Assembly: GCF_007997035.1 (NCBI RefSeq)
Contig: NZ_VOSS01000021.1
Location: 1-34,920, forward strand
Source: Ralstonia sp. TCR112
Lineage (GTDB): Bacteria > Pseudomonadota > Gammaproteobacteria > Burkholderiales > Burkholderiaceae
DNA: 34,920 bases
Direction of reading: 5' to 3'
Below, in pieces: positions 17,139 through 25,694 of the stretch. The position numbers and the translations under genes are program-made. Numbering within the stretch: the stretch's first letter is position 1; every line of letters begins with the position of its first letter. Under the pieces are notes generated by a model, which was not told the DNA's origin, made no database searches, and was given only the letters and a program-made list of their open reading frames with translations.

Positions 17139-17543
17139 TCAGCGTTCGGCCAATCGCTTCAGCGCGGCCAGAACGTCGGGAAAATCCGATGTGACCATCG
17201 GCCCGAATGCAGCGGCATCGGGGCCCGTGATCTCGGTGCGATAGACGATCTTCGTGCGGCCGGACGGTAGGCTGACGAGCTGATGATCCACCAGTACGCG
17301 GGTGCCGTCGACCACCGTCTCGTCGACAAAACCTTCGTTGGGACGCACGTCGACAAGCGTGCTGATGAACGGGTCTTGCCCCGGCGGCTGCATGGTGAAC
17401 TGCGTACCGTTGGCAAACGGCCCGTGGAGTTCAATGCGCTCGATGCCGGCATTCCAGTCGCCCCATTTCTCAACGTTGGCGAGCAGTTCCCAGACGCGGG
17501 CGGGCGAGGCGGTCGTTTCGATGCTCTCTTCGTGAATCCACAT
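17139..17543 (-). CDS. SRPBCC (START-like / polyketide cyclase) family protein
   Basis: Protein of 134 residues with the START-like fold pattern: IEETTASPARVWELLANVEKW-type opening (WIHEESIETTASPARVWEL), then WNAGIERIELHG, and a long C-terminal helix (DFPDVLAALKRLAER). Such proteins bind hydrophobic ligands in a deep pocket; the ligand here cannot be told. Lies 79 bases upstream of the zinc-ribbon gene on the same strand and divergent from the yjdM-like gene. Confidence 0.8.
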   Translation of the reverse strand: MWIHEESIETTASPARVWELLANVEKWGDWNAGIERIELHGPFANGTQFTMQPPGQDPFISTLVDVRPNEGFVDETVVDGTRVLVDHQLVSLPSGRTKIVYRTEITGPDAAAFGPMVTSDFPDVLAALKRLAER

Positions 17544-17720
17544 AAGCGGCTCCGGGTGTATTTCGATGTGTGGTCAGGCACCGCCCATGGCAGCGCTGCC
17601 GAGGTATAGATTGCGGCGGATCGGGCTGCAAGGTACAGGCACGCGGCAGCAGCCGGCAACTGTCGCGCGCATCTCGGCTGATATAGTGCGGCCCCTTTGA
17701 CCATATTCGCGAGCTTCGCC

Positions 17721-18059
17721 ATGTCTACGATTCCCGCCTGCCCAAAATGCGCCTCTGAAAACACCTATCAGGACGGCGAACTCTATATCTGCCCAGACTG
17801 CGCGCACGAATGGAATCCGTCGGCGCAGGAAGATGAAGAAGAGACGGCGCTGGTCATCAAGGACGCCAACGGCAATCCGCTGAATGCCGGCGATTCCGCA
17901 ACGCTGGTGAAGGACCTGAAGCTCAAGGGCGGGTCGGGCACGCTCAAGGCGGGCACCAAGATCAAGAACATCCGGGTGGTGGCGGGCGACCATCCGATCG
18001 ATTGCAAGATCGATGGGGTGAGCTATCTGCTCAAGCCGGAGTTTTTGAAGAAGGCTTAG
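17721..18059 (+). CDS. yjdM: YjdM/PhnA-type zinc-ribbon protein
   Basis: Protein of 112 residues. N-terminal zinc ribbon with two CxxC pairs (CPKC at about 8-11 and CPDC at about 25-28, in [10 protein letters not shown]), then the SH3-like C-terminal domain ([20 protein letters not shown] and [15 protein letters not shown]). The family was once linked to alkylphosphonate use (PhnA) but YjdM is not phosphonoacetate hydrolase; its real role is unclear. The ATG at 17721 gives the conserved N-terminus but lacks a clear ribosome site; a TATAGT at 17682-17687 may be its -10. Convergent with the NepI-like gene, with the dif-like site between. Confidence 0.88.
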   Translation: MSTIPACPKCASENTYQDGELYICPDCAHEWNPSAQEDEEETALVIKDANGNPLNAGDSATLVKDLKLKGGSGTLKAGTKIKNIRVVAGDHPIDCKIDGVSYLLKPEFLKKA

Positions 18060-18102
18060 TGGGTGGGTTGTGGTAAGGCCGGCGGATGCTGGTCGATGTT
18101 TT

Positions 18103-18130
18103 ATTTAACATAACACAAATTATCCGAAAT
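18103..18130 (-). other. dif: XerCD recombination site (dif-like)
   Basis: Read on the minus strand the 28 bases split into ATTTCGGATAA (XerC arm), TTTGTG (centre) and TTATGTTAAAT (XerD arm). The XerD arm is identical to that of E. coli dif. The XerC arm fits the proteobacterial form RNTKCGCATAA at 10 of 11 positions. The six-base centre differs from TGTATA of E. coli, as second-chromosome dif sites may. It lies in an AT-rich island in the 135-base gap between two convergent genes, and no phage or mobile element is inserted at it. FtsK-orienting motifs in the window point toward it from both sides. Whether this is the primary or a secondary replicon cannot be told. Confidence 0.85.
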
Positions 18131-18194
18131 ACAGGCGAGCGAGCCGGGGGCGCTGCACATAGCCAGCCAACCCCACGGCGCGCATCTCGCCATG

Positions 18195-19406
18195 TCACTC
18201 GGCCATCGCCGGCACCACCTCAACGCGTTTGGGCACGCCCGTCACGATGGTCGCAACGGCAATCGCCAGCACCACGGCGGCGCCGATGAACACGCCGGCC
18301 GCGCCGTTCGCGTCGAACACCACGCCGCCGGCTGCCGCACCGGTCGCAATCGCCAGCTGCACGGCGGCGACGATCAGGCCACCCGCGCTTTCTGCTTCGT
18401 CTGGCACGGTGCGTGTCACCCATGTCGACCACGCGACCGGCACGCCGCCAAACGCCATGCCCCACAGTGCGATGAGCACGGCGTCGATGACCGGCGCGCG
18501 GCCCAGCGCCACGAGCGCGATGCCCAGCACGACCATCAGCGCCGGCATTGCGATCAGCATTGGGCGCAGCCGGTGTTCCAGCACGCGGCCGGCCAACGAT
18601 GTGCCGACAAAGTTGGCAATGCCATAGCCCAGCAGGATTGCCGACAGCCCGTTCACGCCAACGCCCGCCACCTGCTCCAGGAACGGCCGCAAATACGTAA
18701 AGAACGCAAAGTGCCCGGTGAACACGAGGATCGTCGCGAACATCCCGATGCCGACGGATGGACGGCGCAGCACATCGATGAGCGTGCGCAGCCGCGTCGT
18801 GCCGCTCGGCGCCATCGATGGCAGTGTGGCGACTTGCGACACGAACGCCAGCACGCCGAGCGCAGCCGCAGCAAGGAACACATTGCGCCAGCCGATCAGG
18901 TGGCCGAAGTAGCTGCCGAGCGGCGCGGCGGCAATCGTGGCGACGGCGACGCCGCTGAAGATGATCGATAGCGCCCGCGGCACCAGCGCGGCGGGCACAA
19001 GGCGCATTGCGGTAGCCGTGGCCATGGTCCAGAAGCCGCCGAGCGCAATACCAAGCACCACGCGGCCGATCAGGATCGTCGTCAGGTTGGTCGCAAACGC
19101 CACGGCAAGATTGGATGCCACGAGCAGCACCGAAAACGCCAGCAGCACGCGCCGCCGGTCGATGGCGCGCGTGACGGCGGCGGTCAGCAAGCTGGTGACG
19201 AGGGCGACCGTTGCGGTGGCCGTGACGGCCTGCCCTGCCACGCCTTCGGTCACGCCGAGGCTTTCCGCCATGGGCGTCAGCAGGCTTGCGGGCAAGAATT
19301 CGGCCGTGACGAGCCCGAACACGCCCAGCGCCATCGCAAAGACGGCGCCCCAGGCAGGTTCATGCGGGGCCGCGACTGCGGCGGCCGTAGAGGTTCCGGG
19401 ATTCAT
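18195..19406 (-). CDS. MFS efflux transporter, NepI-like
   Basis: Twelve-span major facilitator (403 residues, DHA1 group). The opening WGAVFAMALGVFGLVTAEFLPASLLTPMAESLGV pattern, here seen as AEFLPASLLTPMAESLG, with EGVAGQAVTATA, GRVVLGIALGGFW, GHFAFFTYLRPF and PVAWSTWVTR, closely follows E. coli NepI, a purine-ribonucleoside exporter; related drug or sugar exporters are possible. Start chosen at MNPGTSTAAA (19406) with ACGGAA upstream; the frame is open to 19508 but that part covers the likely operator region. Divergent from an AraC regulator that probably controls it. Confidence 0.87.
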   Translation of the reverse strand: MNPGTSTAAAVAAPHEPAWGAVFAMALGVFGLVTAEFLPASLLTPMAESLGVTEGVAGQAVTATATVALVTSLLTAAVTRAIDRRRVLLAFSVLLVASNLAVAFATNLTTILIGRVVLGIALGGFWTMATATAMRLVPAALVPRALSIIFSGVAVATIAAAPLGSYFGHLIGWRNVFLAAAALGVLAFVSQVATLPSMAPSGTTRLRTLIDVLRRPSVGIGMFATILVFTGHFAFFTYLRPFLEQVAGVGVNGLSAILLGYGIANFVGTSLAGRVLEHRLRPMLIAMPALMVVLGIALVALGRAPVIDAVLIALWGMAFGGVPVAWSTWVTRTVPDEAESAGGLIVAAVQLAIATGAAAGGVVFDANGAAGVFIGAAVVLAIAVATIVTGVPKRVEVVPAMAE

Positions 19407-19467
19407 GCGTCGTTCCGTAGAAAGAGTCAGGGAAAGTACCAATAAGGCCGCATGGTAGGGCGCGTCA

Positions 19468-19518
19468 ATCGGACGGTCTATGACATACAATCCGATCTTG
19501 TTGATCATTCGTCCGAAT
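19468..19518. promoter_or_regulatory. candidate operators between the nepI-like and araC-type genes
   Basis: Three TCCGA half-sites occur in this short gap: one inverted (TCGGA, 19469-19473) and two direct (19491-19495 and 19512-19516) exactly 21 bp apart. The first two form ATCGGA-N17-TCCGAT, and the third lies in the palindrome ATTCG-TC-CGAAT (19507-19518). Direct half-sites two helical turns apart are typical of AraC-family operators. Confidence 0.45.
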
Positions 19519-19525
19519 ACTTGCG

Positions 19526-20488
19526 ATGCCCACTCCCCTCCCCGACGTGCATGACCTTGTCAGCGAGCTGCTGCTGGGCATGCGGCTGAGCGGTGTCCAG
19601 TACCGCCGTATCCACGTGGCGCGGCCCTTCGGGCTGAGCTTTGGCGAGGCGCCGGGGCGTGCGCAATTTCACTTCGTTGGCCGCGGGCCCGTGCTGCTGC
19701 GCGATGCGTCGGGCGCAACGATGCGACTCGAAGCTGGCGATGCGGTGTTGCTGCCGCAGGGCACCCCGCATGCGCTGTTGTCCGATCCGGATGCGCCGTG
19801 CCGCGAGATCGCCGGCTTTGAAGCCGCGAAGATCTGCGACACGGTGGCGTCGGTGGGTGCCGGTACGGAAGCGGCTCCGGGCGATGCGCTCATTTTCAGC
19901 GCGTGCATGGAGCTGGACCTGGGCGGCATGCAGCCCCTTGTCGGCACGATGCCGGAGTTCATGCACGTCGGCACCCTGCTTGCGCGCTATCCGGAAATCC
20001 GCCCGATGCTCGACGCGATGGAGCGCGAATCGTGCTCCGAGCGCGCAGGTTTTGCCGGCATCCTGGCGCGACTGGCGGACGTGGTGGCCGCCTTCATCGT
20101 GCGCGGCTGGGTGGAATGCGGCTGCGGCGACGCGACGGGCTGGGTGCAGGCCCTGCGCGAGCCGAAACTCGGTCGCGCGATCGTCGCCCTGCACCGTGAC
20201 CCGGGCCGCAACTGGAGCGTCGCGGAGCTGGCGGCGCAAGCCGGCGTCTCGCGCTCGGTATTTGCCGAGCGCTTCCTGGCGGCGACCGGAATGACGCCCG
20301 TGCGCTATCTGACCGAGCTGCGGATGCGGCTCGCCGCGCAATGGATCACGCGTGACCGCGAGGCGATCGAGGCCGTCGCGTATCGGCTCGGCTACGGGTC
20401 GCTCGCTGCGTTCAGCCGCGCATTCAAACGGGTGGTTGGGCGGCCGCCTGGGGCCATGCGCGCAGAAGGCGCCGAAGTTGAGGCGTGA
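19526..20488 (+). CDS. AraC-family transcriptional regulator with cupin N-domain
   Basis: Regulator of 320 residues. N-terminal cupin-like sensing domain (about 1-180; FHFVGRGPVLLRDASG, LEAGDAVLLPQGTPHALL) of the AraC_binding_2/cupin_6 kind that often accompanies exporter or oxidoreductase genes. C-terminal double helix-turn-helix (about 210-310; SVAELAAQAGVSRSVFAERF, IEAVAYRLGYGSLAAFSRAF). No convincing ribosome site precedes the ATG. Divergent from the NepI-like exporter with 119 bases between. Effector unknown. Confidence 0.88.
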   Translation: MPTPLPDVHDLVSELLLGMRLSGVQYRRIHVARPFGLSFGEAPGRAQFHFVGRGPVLLRDASGATMRLEAGDAVLLPQGTPHALLSDPDAPCREIAGFEAAKICDTVASVGAGTEAAPGDALIFSACMELDLGGMQPLVGTMPEFMHVGTLLARYPEIRPMLDAMERESCSERAGFAGILARLADVVAAFIVRGWVECGCGDATGWVQALREPKLGRAIVALHRDPGRNWSVAELAAQAGVSRSVFAERFLAATGMTPVRYLTELRMRLAAQWITRDREAIEAVAYRLGYGSLAAFSRAFKRVVGRPPGAMRAEGAEVEA

Positions 20489-20491
20489 TGT

Positions 20492-21409
20492 TCAGCGCTG
20501 GCGATAGTGCTGCGCCGCGTGCCGGATCTCCTTGCTGAATTCCGCGCACACATGCGTCATCAGGTCGGCCGAACGGTAGACCATGTAGACGTTGAAATCC
20601 GGCAGCTCATCTTCCATCGGCAAGGTTTCGAGCGAACCCGGCACCATGCGTAGCGGGCCGCCGGTGCCGCTGAAGACAAATTCCGACCACATGCTGACGA
20701 CGTCTGTCTTCGTGGCGAGCTGCAGCCCCAGCAGATTCGACGCGCTTTGCACGATCCGGCGCGGGATGTCGAGACGATGCAGCCGCATCAGGCTGACCAT
20801 CGGGCTGCCCGGATCCTCCAGCGGGTCGAGCACGAGCCAGTCGGCATCCAGCAGCGGACGCAGCCGGCGCACGCGGCGCAGCGGATGGCCGGGGCGTACC
20901 GCCAGGCGCATCGGCACCGAAAACAGCGGCTCCCACTGAAAACTGCCCGTGCCGGGGCCGCTGTTGCTGGAGATCAAGCCGATATCGAGCCGCCCCTCCC
21001 GGAGCCCTTCCAGAATCTGCTGCGGACGCTGTTCGAAGCCGCGTAGGGCGACGTTGGGAAACCGCTTCCGCAGCGCCGCCATGGCATCCGGCAGCGGGCC
21101 GCTCGACGCCACGGCGGTAAAGCCGATGTTGAGTTCCGCCTCCGCATGGCCGCGAATGGCTTCGATGTCTTCCAGCGCGTGACGCAGTTCCTGTTCGACG
21201 ACACTCGCGCGCTTGACCAGCGCCATGCCATATGCGGTCAGGCTCACGCCGCGCACCGAACGCGACAGCAGCGTGACGCCAAGCTCCCTTTCCAGCTCCG
21301 CAATCGCCTTCGACAACGCCGGCTGGGAGATGTGCAGCCCGCGAGACGCTTCGTGGATGCTGCCGTGCTGTGCCACGGCCAGCAGGATGCGCAATTGGTG
21401 CAGCTTCAC
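20492..21409 (-). CDS. LysR-type regulator of the adjacent transporter/hydrolase operon
   Basis: LysR regulator of 305 residues from a GTG start (21409) with a strong GGGGAG ribosome site 8 bases upstream, giving the normal opening MKLHQLRILLAVAQHGSIHE. In-frame ATG codons further upstream lack ribosome sites. HTH about 1-60 (ASRGLHISQPALSKAIAELE), effector domain after residue 90. Divergent from the transporter-peptidase-amidase genes, so it probably regulates them. It resembles the GbpR/CbbR-like branch; inducer unknown. Confidence 0.88.
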   Translation of the reverse strand: MKLHQLRILLAVAQHGSIHEASRGLHISQPALSKAIAELERELGVTLLSRSVRGVSLTAYGMALVKRASVVEQELRHALEDIEAIRGHAEAELNIGFTAVASSGPLPDAMAALRKRFPNVALRGFEQRPQQILEGLREGRLDIGLISSNSGPGTGSFQWEPLFSVPMRLAVRPGHPLRRVRRLRPLLDADWLVLDPLEDPGSPMVSLMRLHRLDIPRRIVQSASNLLGLQLATKTDVVSMWSEFVFSGTGGPLRMVPGSLETLPMEDELPDFNVYMVYRSADLMTHVCAEFSKEIRHAAQHYRQR

Positions 21410-21642
21410 ATCGCTCTCCCCATTGTTGGGCGCCATGCCCGGCACTCGGCGTGTCATGCGACTTTGCCCCAAGGATTCGCGGGCTTTCCCCGATAGCGGA
21501 TGCAGGCCGGTTATGACGGCGATTCTATTTGGTTATCGGGATGAATATTTACGATTTTTTCCGGACGGCGGCTTGGCGGAATACTGCAAGCGCCCAAGGG
21601 TTCGCAGATGCCCTCTTGCCAATCCCCCGGATGGAGATCCAC
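21410..21642. other. divergent regulatory gap, LysR / transporter
   Basis: 233 bases between the LysR start and the transporter start. It includes an AT-rich stretch (about 21524-21562) that is the likely promoter region. I found no clean T-N11-A palindrome that I would call an operator. The transporter frame is open through part of this gap but without a good ribosome site. Confidence 0.4.
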
Positions 21643-22944
21643 ATGAATGACGCCACCCTGCAGACGCCGTTGCCCGCCTCGGTTGCTGCTGCGCCCAAGC
21701 CTGTCGGCCAGGCAAGGCTGATCGCCGCATGCTCGATCGGCAATGCGCTGGAGATGTACGACTTCACGGTCTACAGCTTCTTCGCGCTGATGATCGGCAA
21801 GCTGTTCTTTCCGTCCGACAGCGCGTATGGCTCGCTGCTGCTGGCGGTGGCGACGTTCGGCATCGGCTTTGTGATGCGCCCGCTCGGCGGCTTCGTGATC
21901 GGCAACTATGCAGACCGCCACGGACGCAAGGCCGCGATGACGCTGACGATCGGGCTGATGGTCGTCGGCACGCTGTGCCTGGCGGTTGCGCCGACATACG
22001 CCACCGCAGGCCTGTTCGGCCCGCTGGTCATTCTGGCCGGGCGGTTGCTGCAGGGCTTTTCGCTGGGCGGCGAAATCGGCGCGTCGACTGCGATGCTGAT
22101 GGAGTCCGGTGGCGTCCGTGGGCGCGGGTTTCGCGTGAGCTGGCAACTGGGCAGCCAGGGCATCGCGGCACTGTGCGGCGCGCTGACTGCGGCCATTCTG
22201 TACGGCAGCCTGTCGCCGGAAGCGCTGCAGAGCTGGGGCTGGCGCGTGCCGTTCTTCCTCGGCCTGCTGATTGCGCCGGTGGGCCTGTATATCCGCTCGC
22301 ACCTGGATGAAACGCACACCGCTGAAGCGCATGCACCGAGCCCGCTCGGCACCTTGTTCCGCGACCACGGCGGGCTCGTCGTCAAAGGCGTGCTGACGAT
22401 CATCGGCGGGACGGTCGGCACGTATCTGGTGATCTATTTCATGCCGACCTACATGATCCGCGAGCTGCATCTGCCGCCTTCGCTGTCGCTGCTCGCTGGT
22501 TGCGTGACGGGGCTGACGAGCTTTGGCGCGTCGCTCCTTTCCGGCTGGCTGGCCGACCGCCTGCCGCGCCGCAAGCCGCTGGTGGTGGGCGCAACGCTGG
22601 TCACCGTGGCGGCGCTTTATCCGGCCTTCTGGCTGATGACGCATTACCCGAGCGTGCCGCTGGTGCTGGTGCTCTCGGCGCTGCTGACCGGCACGCTGTA
22701 TCTGGGCACCACGCCGATGCTGCTCATGATGATGGAGCTGCTGCCCATCAAGGTGCGCGCCAGCGGCCTGTCGGTCATCTACGCGATCGGCGTCACGGTG
22801 TTCGGCGGTTCGTGCCAGTTTGTTGTGACGTGGCTGCTGGCCCGCACCGGCAATCCGCTCTCCCCTGCTTTCTACATGATGGCGTGCAGCGCCATCACGT
22901 TGCTGACGGTGCTGAGCCTGCGCGAAGCGCGCGACACCCACTGA
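21643..22944 (+). CDS. MFS metabolite:H+ symporter (MHS family)
   Basis: Inner-membrane symporter of 433 residues with 12 predicted spans. Family marks of the ProP/citrate/shikimate group: GNALEMYDFTVYSFFALMIG at the first span, RPLGGFVIGNYADRHGRKAA in loop 2-3, and GRLLQGFSLGGEIGAS. Start taken at MNDATLQTPL with GGAG 6 bases upstream. The two genes downstream encode amide-bond hydrolases, so the substrate is probably an N-acylated or amide-bearing carboxylate. Stop is 42 bases before the peptidase gene. Confidence 0.88.
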   Translation: MNDATLQTPLPASVAAAPKPVGQARLIAACSIGNALEMYDFTVYSFFALMIGKLFFPSDSAYGSLLLAVATFGIGFVMRPLGGFVIGNYADRHGRKAAMTLTIGLMVVGTLCLAVAPTYATAGLFGPLVILAGRLLQGFSLGGEIGASTAMLMESGGVRGRGFRVSWQLGSQGIAALCGALTAAILYGSLSPEALQSWGWRVPFFLGLLIAPVGLYIRSHLDETHTAEAHAPSPLGTLFRDHGGLVVKGVLTIIGGTVGTYLVIYFMPTYMIRELHLPPSLSLLAGCVTGLTSFGASLLSGWLADRLPRRKPLVVGATLVTVAALYPAFWLMTHYPSVPLVLVLSALLTGTLYLGTTPMLLMMMELLPIKVRASGLSVIYAIGVTVFGGSCQFVVTWLLARTGNPLSPAFYMMACSAITLLTVLSLREARDTH

Positions 22945-22986
22945 CACCAGATTCCCATCTCCAACGCCCAACCCCGGAGCCCCGAC

Positions 22987-24198
22987 ATGACCAAAGCCCC
23001 CACGCTCACGCCGTTCCAGCTGTTGCCGCATCTGCTGCCGCCCGTCCATATCGATGCAGAAACGTTCGTCAACATCCGCCGCCAGATCCACGCGCAGCCT
23101 GAACTCGGTTTCGAGGTGGGCGCGACAAGCACATTGGTGGCTGATCTGCTCAAGAGCTGGGGCTACGAGGTCCACACCGGCATCGGCAAGAGCGGCGTGG
23201 TCGGGCAGCTGAAACTCGGCAACGGCACGCGCCGCCTTGGCATTCGCGCCGACATGGACGCCCTGCCCATCGTGGAAGCGACCGGCCTGCCTTACGCCAG
23301 CCGCAATCACGGCAAGATGCACGCGTGCGGCCACGACGGGCACACCGCCATCCTGCTCGCCGCGGCCAAGGCACTGGCCGAGAGCCGCGACTTTGACGGC
23401 ACGCTGAATCTCATCTTCCAGCCCGATGAAGAAAACCTGTGCGGTGCGCGCGCCATGATCGAAGACGGCCTCTTCGAGCGCTTCCCCTGCGATGCCGTCT
23501 ATGCCCTGCACAACATGCCCGGCGTGCCGGCCGGCAGCTTCCGCGTGCTGCCGGGGCCGGTGAGCCTGTCTTCCGACGTGGCCGACGTCACCATCAAGGG
23601 CATGGGCGGACACGGCGCGATGCCGCATCGCGCGCGGGATCCGATTGCCGCATCGGCCGCCATCATCACCGCCTTGCAGACCGTGGTCGCACGCAACGTC
23701 GCGCCCGACGACACGGCGGTGGTGTCGGTCGGATTCATTCGCGGCGGGGCCACGCACAACGTGATTCCCGAATCGGTGACGATCGGCCTGAATGTGCGTG
23801 CGGCGCGGCCGGAAACGCGTGCGCTGGTGGAGATGCGCATTCGCGAGATCGTCAGCCTGACCGCACAGGCCCATGGCGTCGAGGCGCAGATCGACTATCG
23901 TCAATTGACGCCGCCGATGGTCAACACCGAGGCCGAGACGCAGCTGGCGCAGCAGGTCTGTACCGAACTGGTGGGCGCGGCCAACGTCGTCACGCAGGCG
24001 CCCAAGGGGCTCAACGGCAGCGAAGACTTTGCCTGGATGCTCAATGAAGTGCCGGGTTGCTACCTGATCCTCGGTAATGGCGAAGGCGAATTCGGCGGCT
24101 GCATGGTGCACAACCCCGGCTACGACTTCAACGACCAGGTGTTGCCGTTGGGCGCTGCCGCCTGGGTGCGTCTGGCACAGACCTACCTGACCGCGTGA
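22987..24198 (+). CDS. M20D amidohydrolase (hippurate hydrolase / IAA-amino-acid hydrolase type)
   Basis: Cytoplasmic zinc/manganese amidohydrolase of 403 residues. Catalytic domain contains RRQIHAQPELGFE, the GIRADMDALPI motif, and metal ligands in ACGHDGHT (C114, H116), E148/E149 (QPDEEN) and H175 (ALHNMPG); the dimerisation lid (about 195-310) carries GMGGHGAMPHRARDPI. These enzymes cleave N-acyl or N-aroyl amino acids. The family signature here reads QPDEE where QPAEE is usual. GGAG at 22975 precedes the start. Operon with the MHS transporter and an amidase. Exact substrate unknown. Confidence 0.9.
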   Translation: MTKAPTLTPFQLLPHLLPPVHIDAETFVNIRRQIHAQPELGFEVGATSTLVADLLKSWGYEVHTGIGKSGVVGQLKLGNGTRRLGIRADMDALPIVEATGLPYASRNHGKMHACGHDGHTAILLAAAKALAESRDFDGTLNLIFQPDEENLCGARAMIEDGLFERFPCDAVYALHNMPGVPAGSFRVLPGPVSLSSDVADVTIKGMGGHGAMPHRARDPIAASAAIITALQTVVARNVAPDDTAVVSVGFIRGGATHNVIPESVTIGLNVRAARPETRALVEMRIREIVSLTAQAHGVEAQIDYRQLTPPMVNTEAETQLAQQVCTELVGAANVVTQAPKGLNGSEDFAWMLNEVPGCYLILGNGEGEFGGCMVHNPGYDFNDQVLPLGAAAWVRLAQTYLTA

Positions 24199-24218
24199 AG
24201 TGAACTTCGAGTCAAGCA

Positions 24219-25694
24219 ATGCAAGCGAATCCGAGCCACGCAGCCACACCGGCGGCCGCCAACGAAGAGATCGTGCAATGGAGCGCGATTGAACTCTCCC
24301 GGCGCATCCACGCGCGCGATGTGTCGTGCGTGGAAGTCATGGAAGCGTTCCTCGCGCAGATCGATCGTCATAACCCGACGGTGAACGCGGTCGTGGCCCG
24401 CATCGATGCCGAATCGGCCATCGACCAGGCACGTGAGCGCGATGTGCTGCTCTCGCAGGGCTTGTCCGGCGGTTGGATGCACGGCTTTCCTCAGGCGCCG
24501 AAGGATCTTGCCGCCACCGCCGGCATGGTGACGGCGATGGGCAGTCTCGCCTTGGCGCGCAATGTGCCGACGCATGACAGCATCGTCGTCGAGCGCATTC
24601 GCCGGCAGGGCACCGTGCTGATCGGCAAGACGAACACGCCGGAGTTCGGGCTCGGCTCGCACACCTACAACCGCGTATACGGCATCACGCGCAACGCCTG
24701 GAACCCCGAGCGCTCGACCGGCGGCAGCAGCGGTGGCACAGCCGCCGCGCTGGCGCTGAACATGCTGCCCGTGGCCGACGGCAGCGACATGATGGGCTCG
24801 CTGCGCAACCCCGCCGCCTGGAACAACATCTACGGCCTGCGCCCGAGCCTCGGTCGCGTACCTTACGGACCGACCGGCGACGTGTTCTTCCAGCAACTCG
24901 GCACCGAAGGCCCGATGGCGCGCAATCCGCAAGACCTCGCCTGGTTGCTCGCCACGCAGGCCGGCTACGACCCGCGTGCGCCGCTGTCGCTGAGCGACGA
25001 TCCGGCGTGCTTCATGCAGCCGCTGCACCGTGACTTCCGGCAAGCCCGCATTGGCTGGTTGGGCGATTTCGGGGGCTACCTTGCCATCGACGCCGAAGTG
25101 CTGGCCGTCAACGAGCATGCGCTCGACACGTTCGACACGCTGGGCTGCCATGTCGAGACCGTGCGGCCTTTCTTCGCCATGGATGCGCTATGGGAATGCT
25201 GGTGCACGCTGCGCGCGCTGAGCGTGTCCGGCAACCTCGGCCTGCTGTACGCCAACGCCGCCACGCGCGATTTGCTCAAGCCCGAAGCGATCTGGGAAAT
25301 CGAGCACGGACGCAGCCGCACTGCCATCGACATCAACCGTGCCATCGCCACGCGTGCGAGCTGGTACCAGGCGCTGCTGCGGCAGTTTGCGCACTACGAT
25401 TTCCTCGTCCTGCCGTGCACGCAGGTTGCGCCCTTCCCTGCCGAAGAACATTGGCCCAAGACCGTCGCGGGCCGCGCGATGGACACGTATCACCGCTGGA
25501 TGGAGGTCGTGATTGGCGCCACGCTGGCGGGCGTACCGGCCGCCAGCGTGCCATCGGGCCTCACTGCGGATGGCCTGCCGCTGGGCTTGCAGGTGATTGC
25601 GCCGCCACGGTCGGAGTTCGCCCTGTTGCAACTTGCGGCCGCGTGGCACGAGGCGTTTGTGCCGGCGCGTGCTACGTCGCCGCTATTGCACTGA
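24219..25694 (+). CDS. amidase (amidase-signature family)
   Basis: Amidase of 491 residues with the Ser-cisSer-Lys triad: K95 (APKDLAA), cis-Ser S170 in GGSSGG, and nucleophile S194. The strand before the nucleophile reads GSDMMGSLR where most members have GSDxGGSIR; spacing S170 to S194 is the canonical 24. It hydrolyses a carboxamide to acid plus amine or ammonia; the substrate is not evident. Third gene of the transporter operon, 20 bases after the peptidase. Its last 12 bases overlap the end of the convergent LysR gene. Confidence 0.9.
   Translation: MQANPSHAATPAAANEEIVQWSAIELSRRIHARDVSCVEVMEAFLAQIDRHNPTVNAVVARIDAESAIDQARERDVLLSQGLSGGWMHGFPQAPKDLAATAGMVTAMGSLALARNVPTHDSIVVERIRRQGTVLIGKTNTPEFGLGSHTYNRVYGITRNAWNPERSTGGSSGGTAAALALNMLPVADGSDMMGSLRNPAAWNNIYGLRPSLGRVPYGPTGDVFFQQLGTEGPMARNPQDLAWLLATQAGYDPRAPLSLSDDPACFMQPLHRDFRQARIGWLGDFGGYLAIDAEVLAVNEHALDTFDTLGCHVETVRPFFAMDALWECWCTLRALSVSGNLGLLYANAATRDLLKPEAIWEIEHGRSRTAIDINRAIATRASWYQALLRQFAHYDFLVLPCTQVAPFPAEEHWPKTVAGRAMDTYHRWMEVVIGATLAGVPAASVPSGLTADGLPLGLQVIAPPRSEFALLQLAAAWHEAFVPARATSPLLH

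Noticed and set aside
21511-24249. 912-codon open frame on the minus strand across the transporter and peptidase genes
   Set aside because: Antisense shadow of two well-supported genes; composition is Arg/His/Gln-rich and has no domain.
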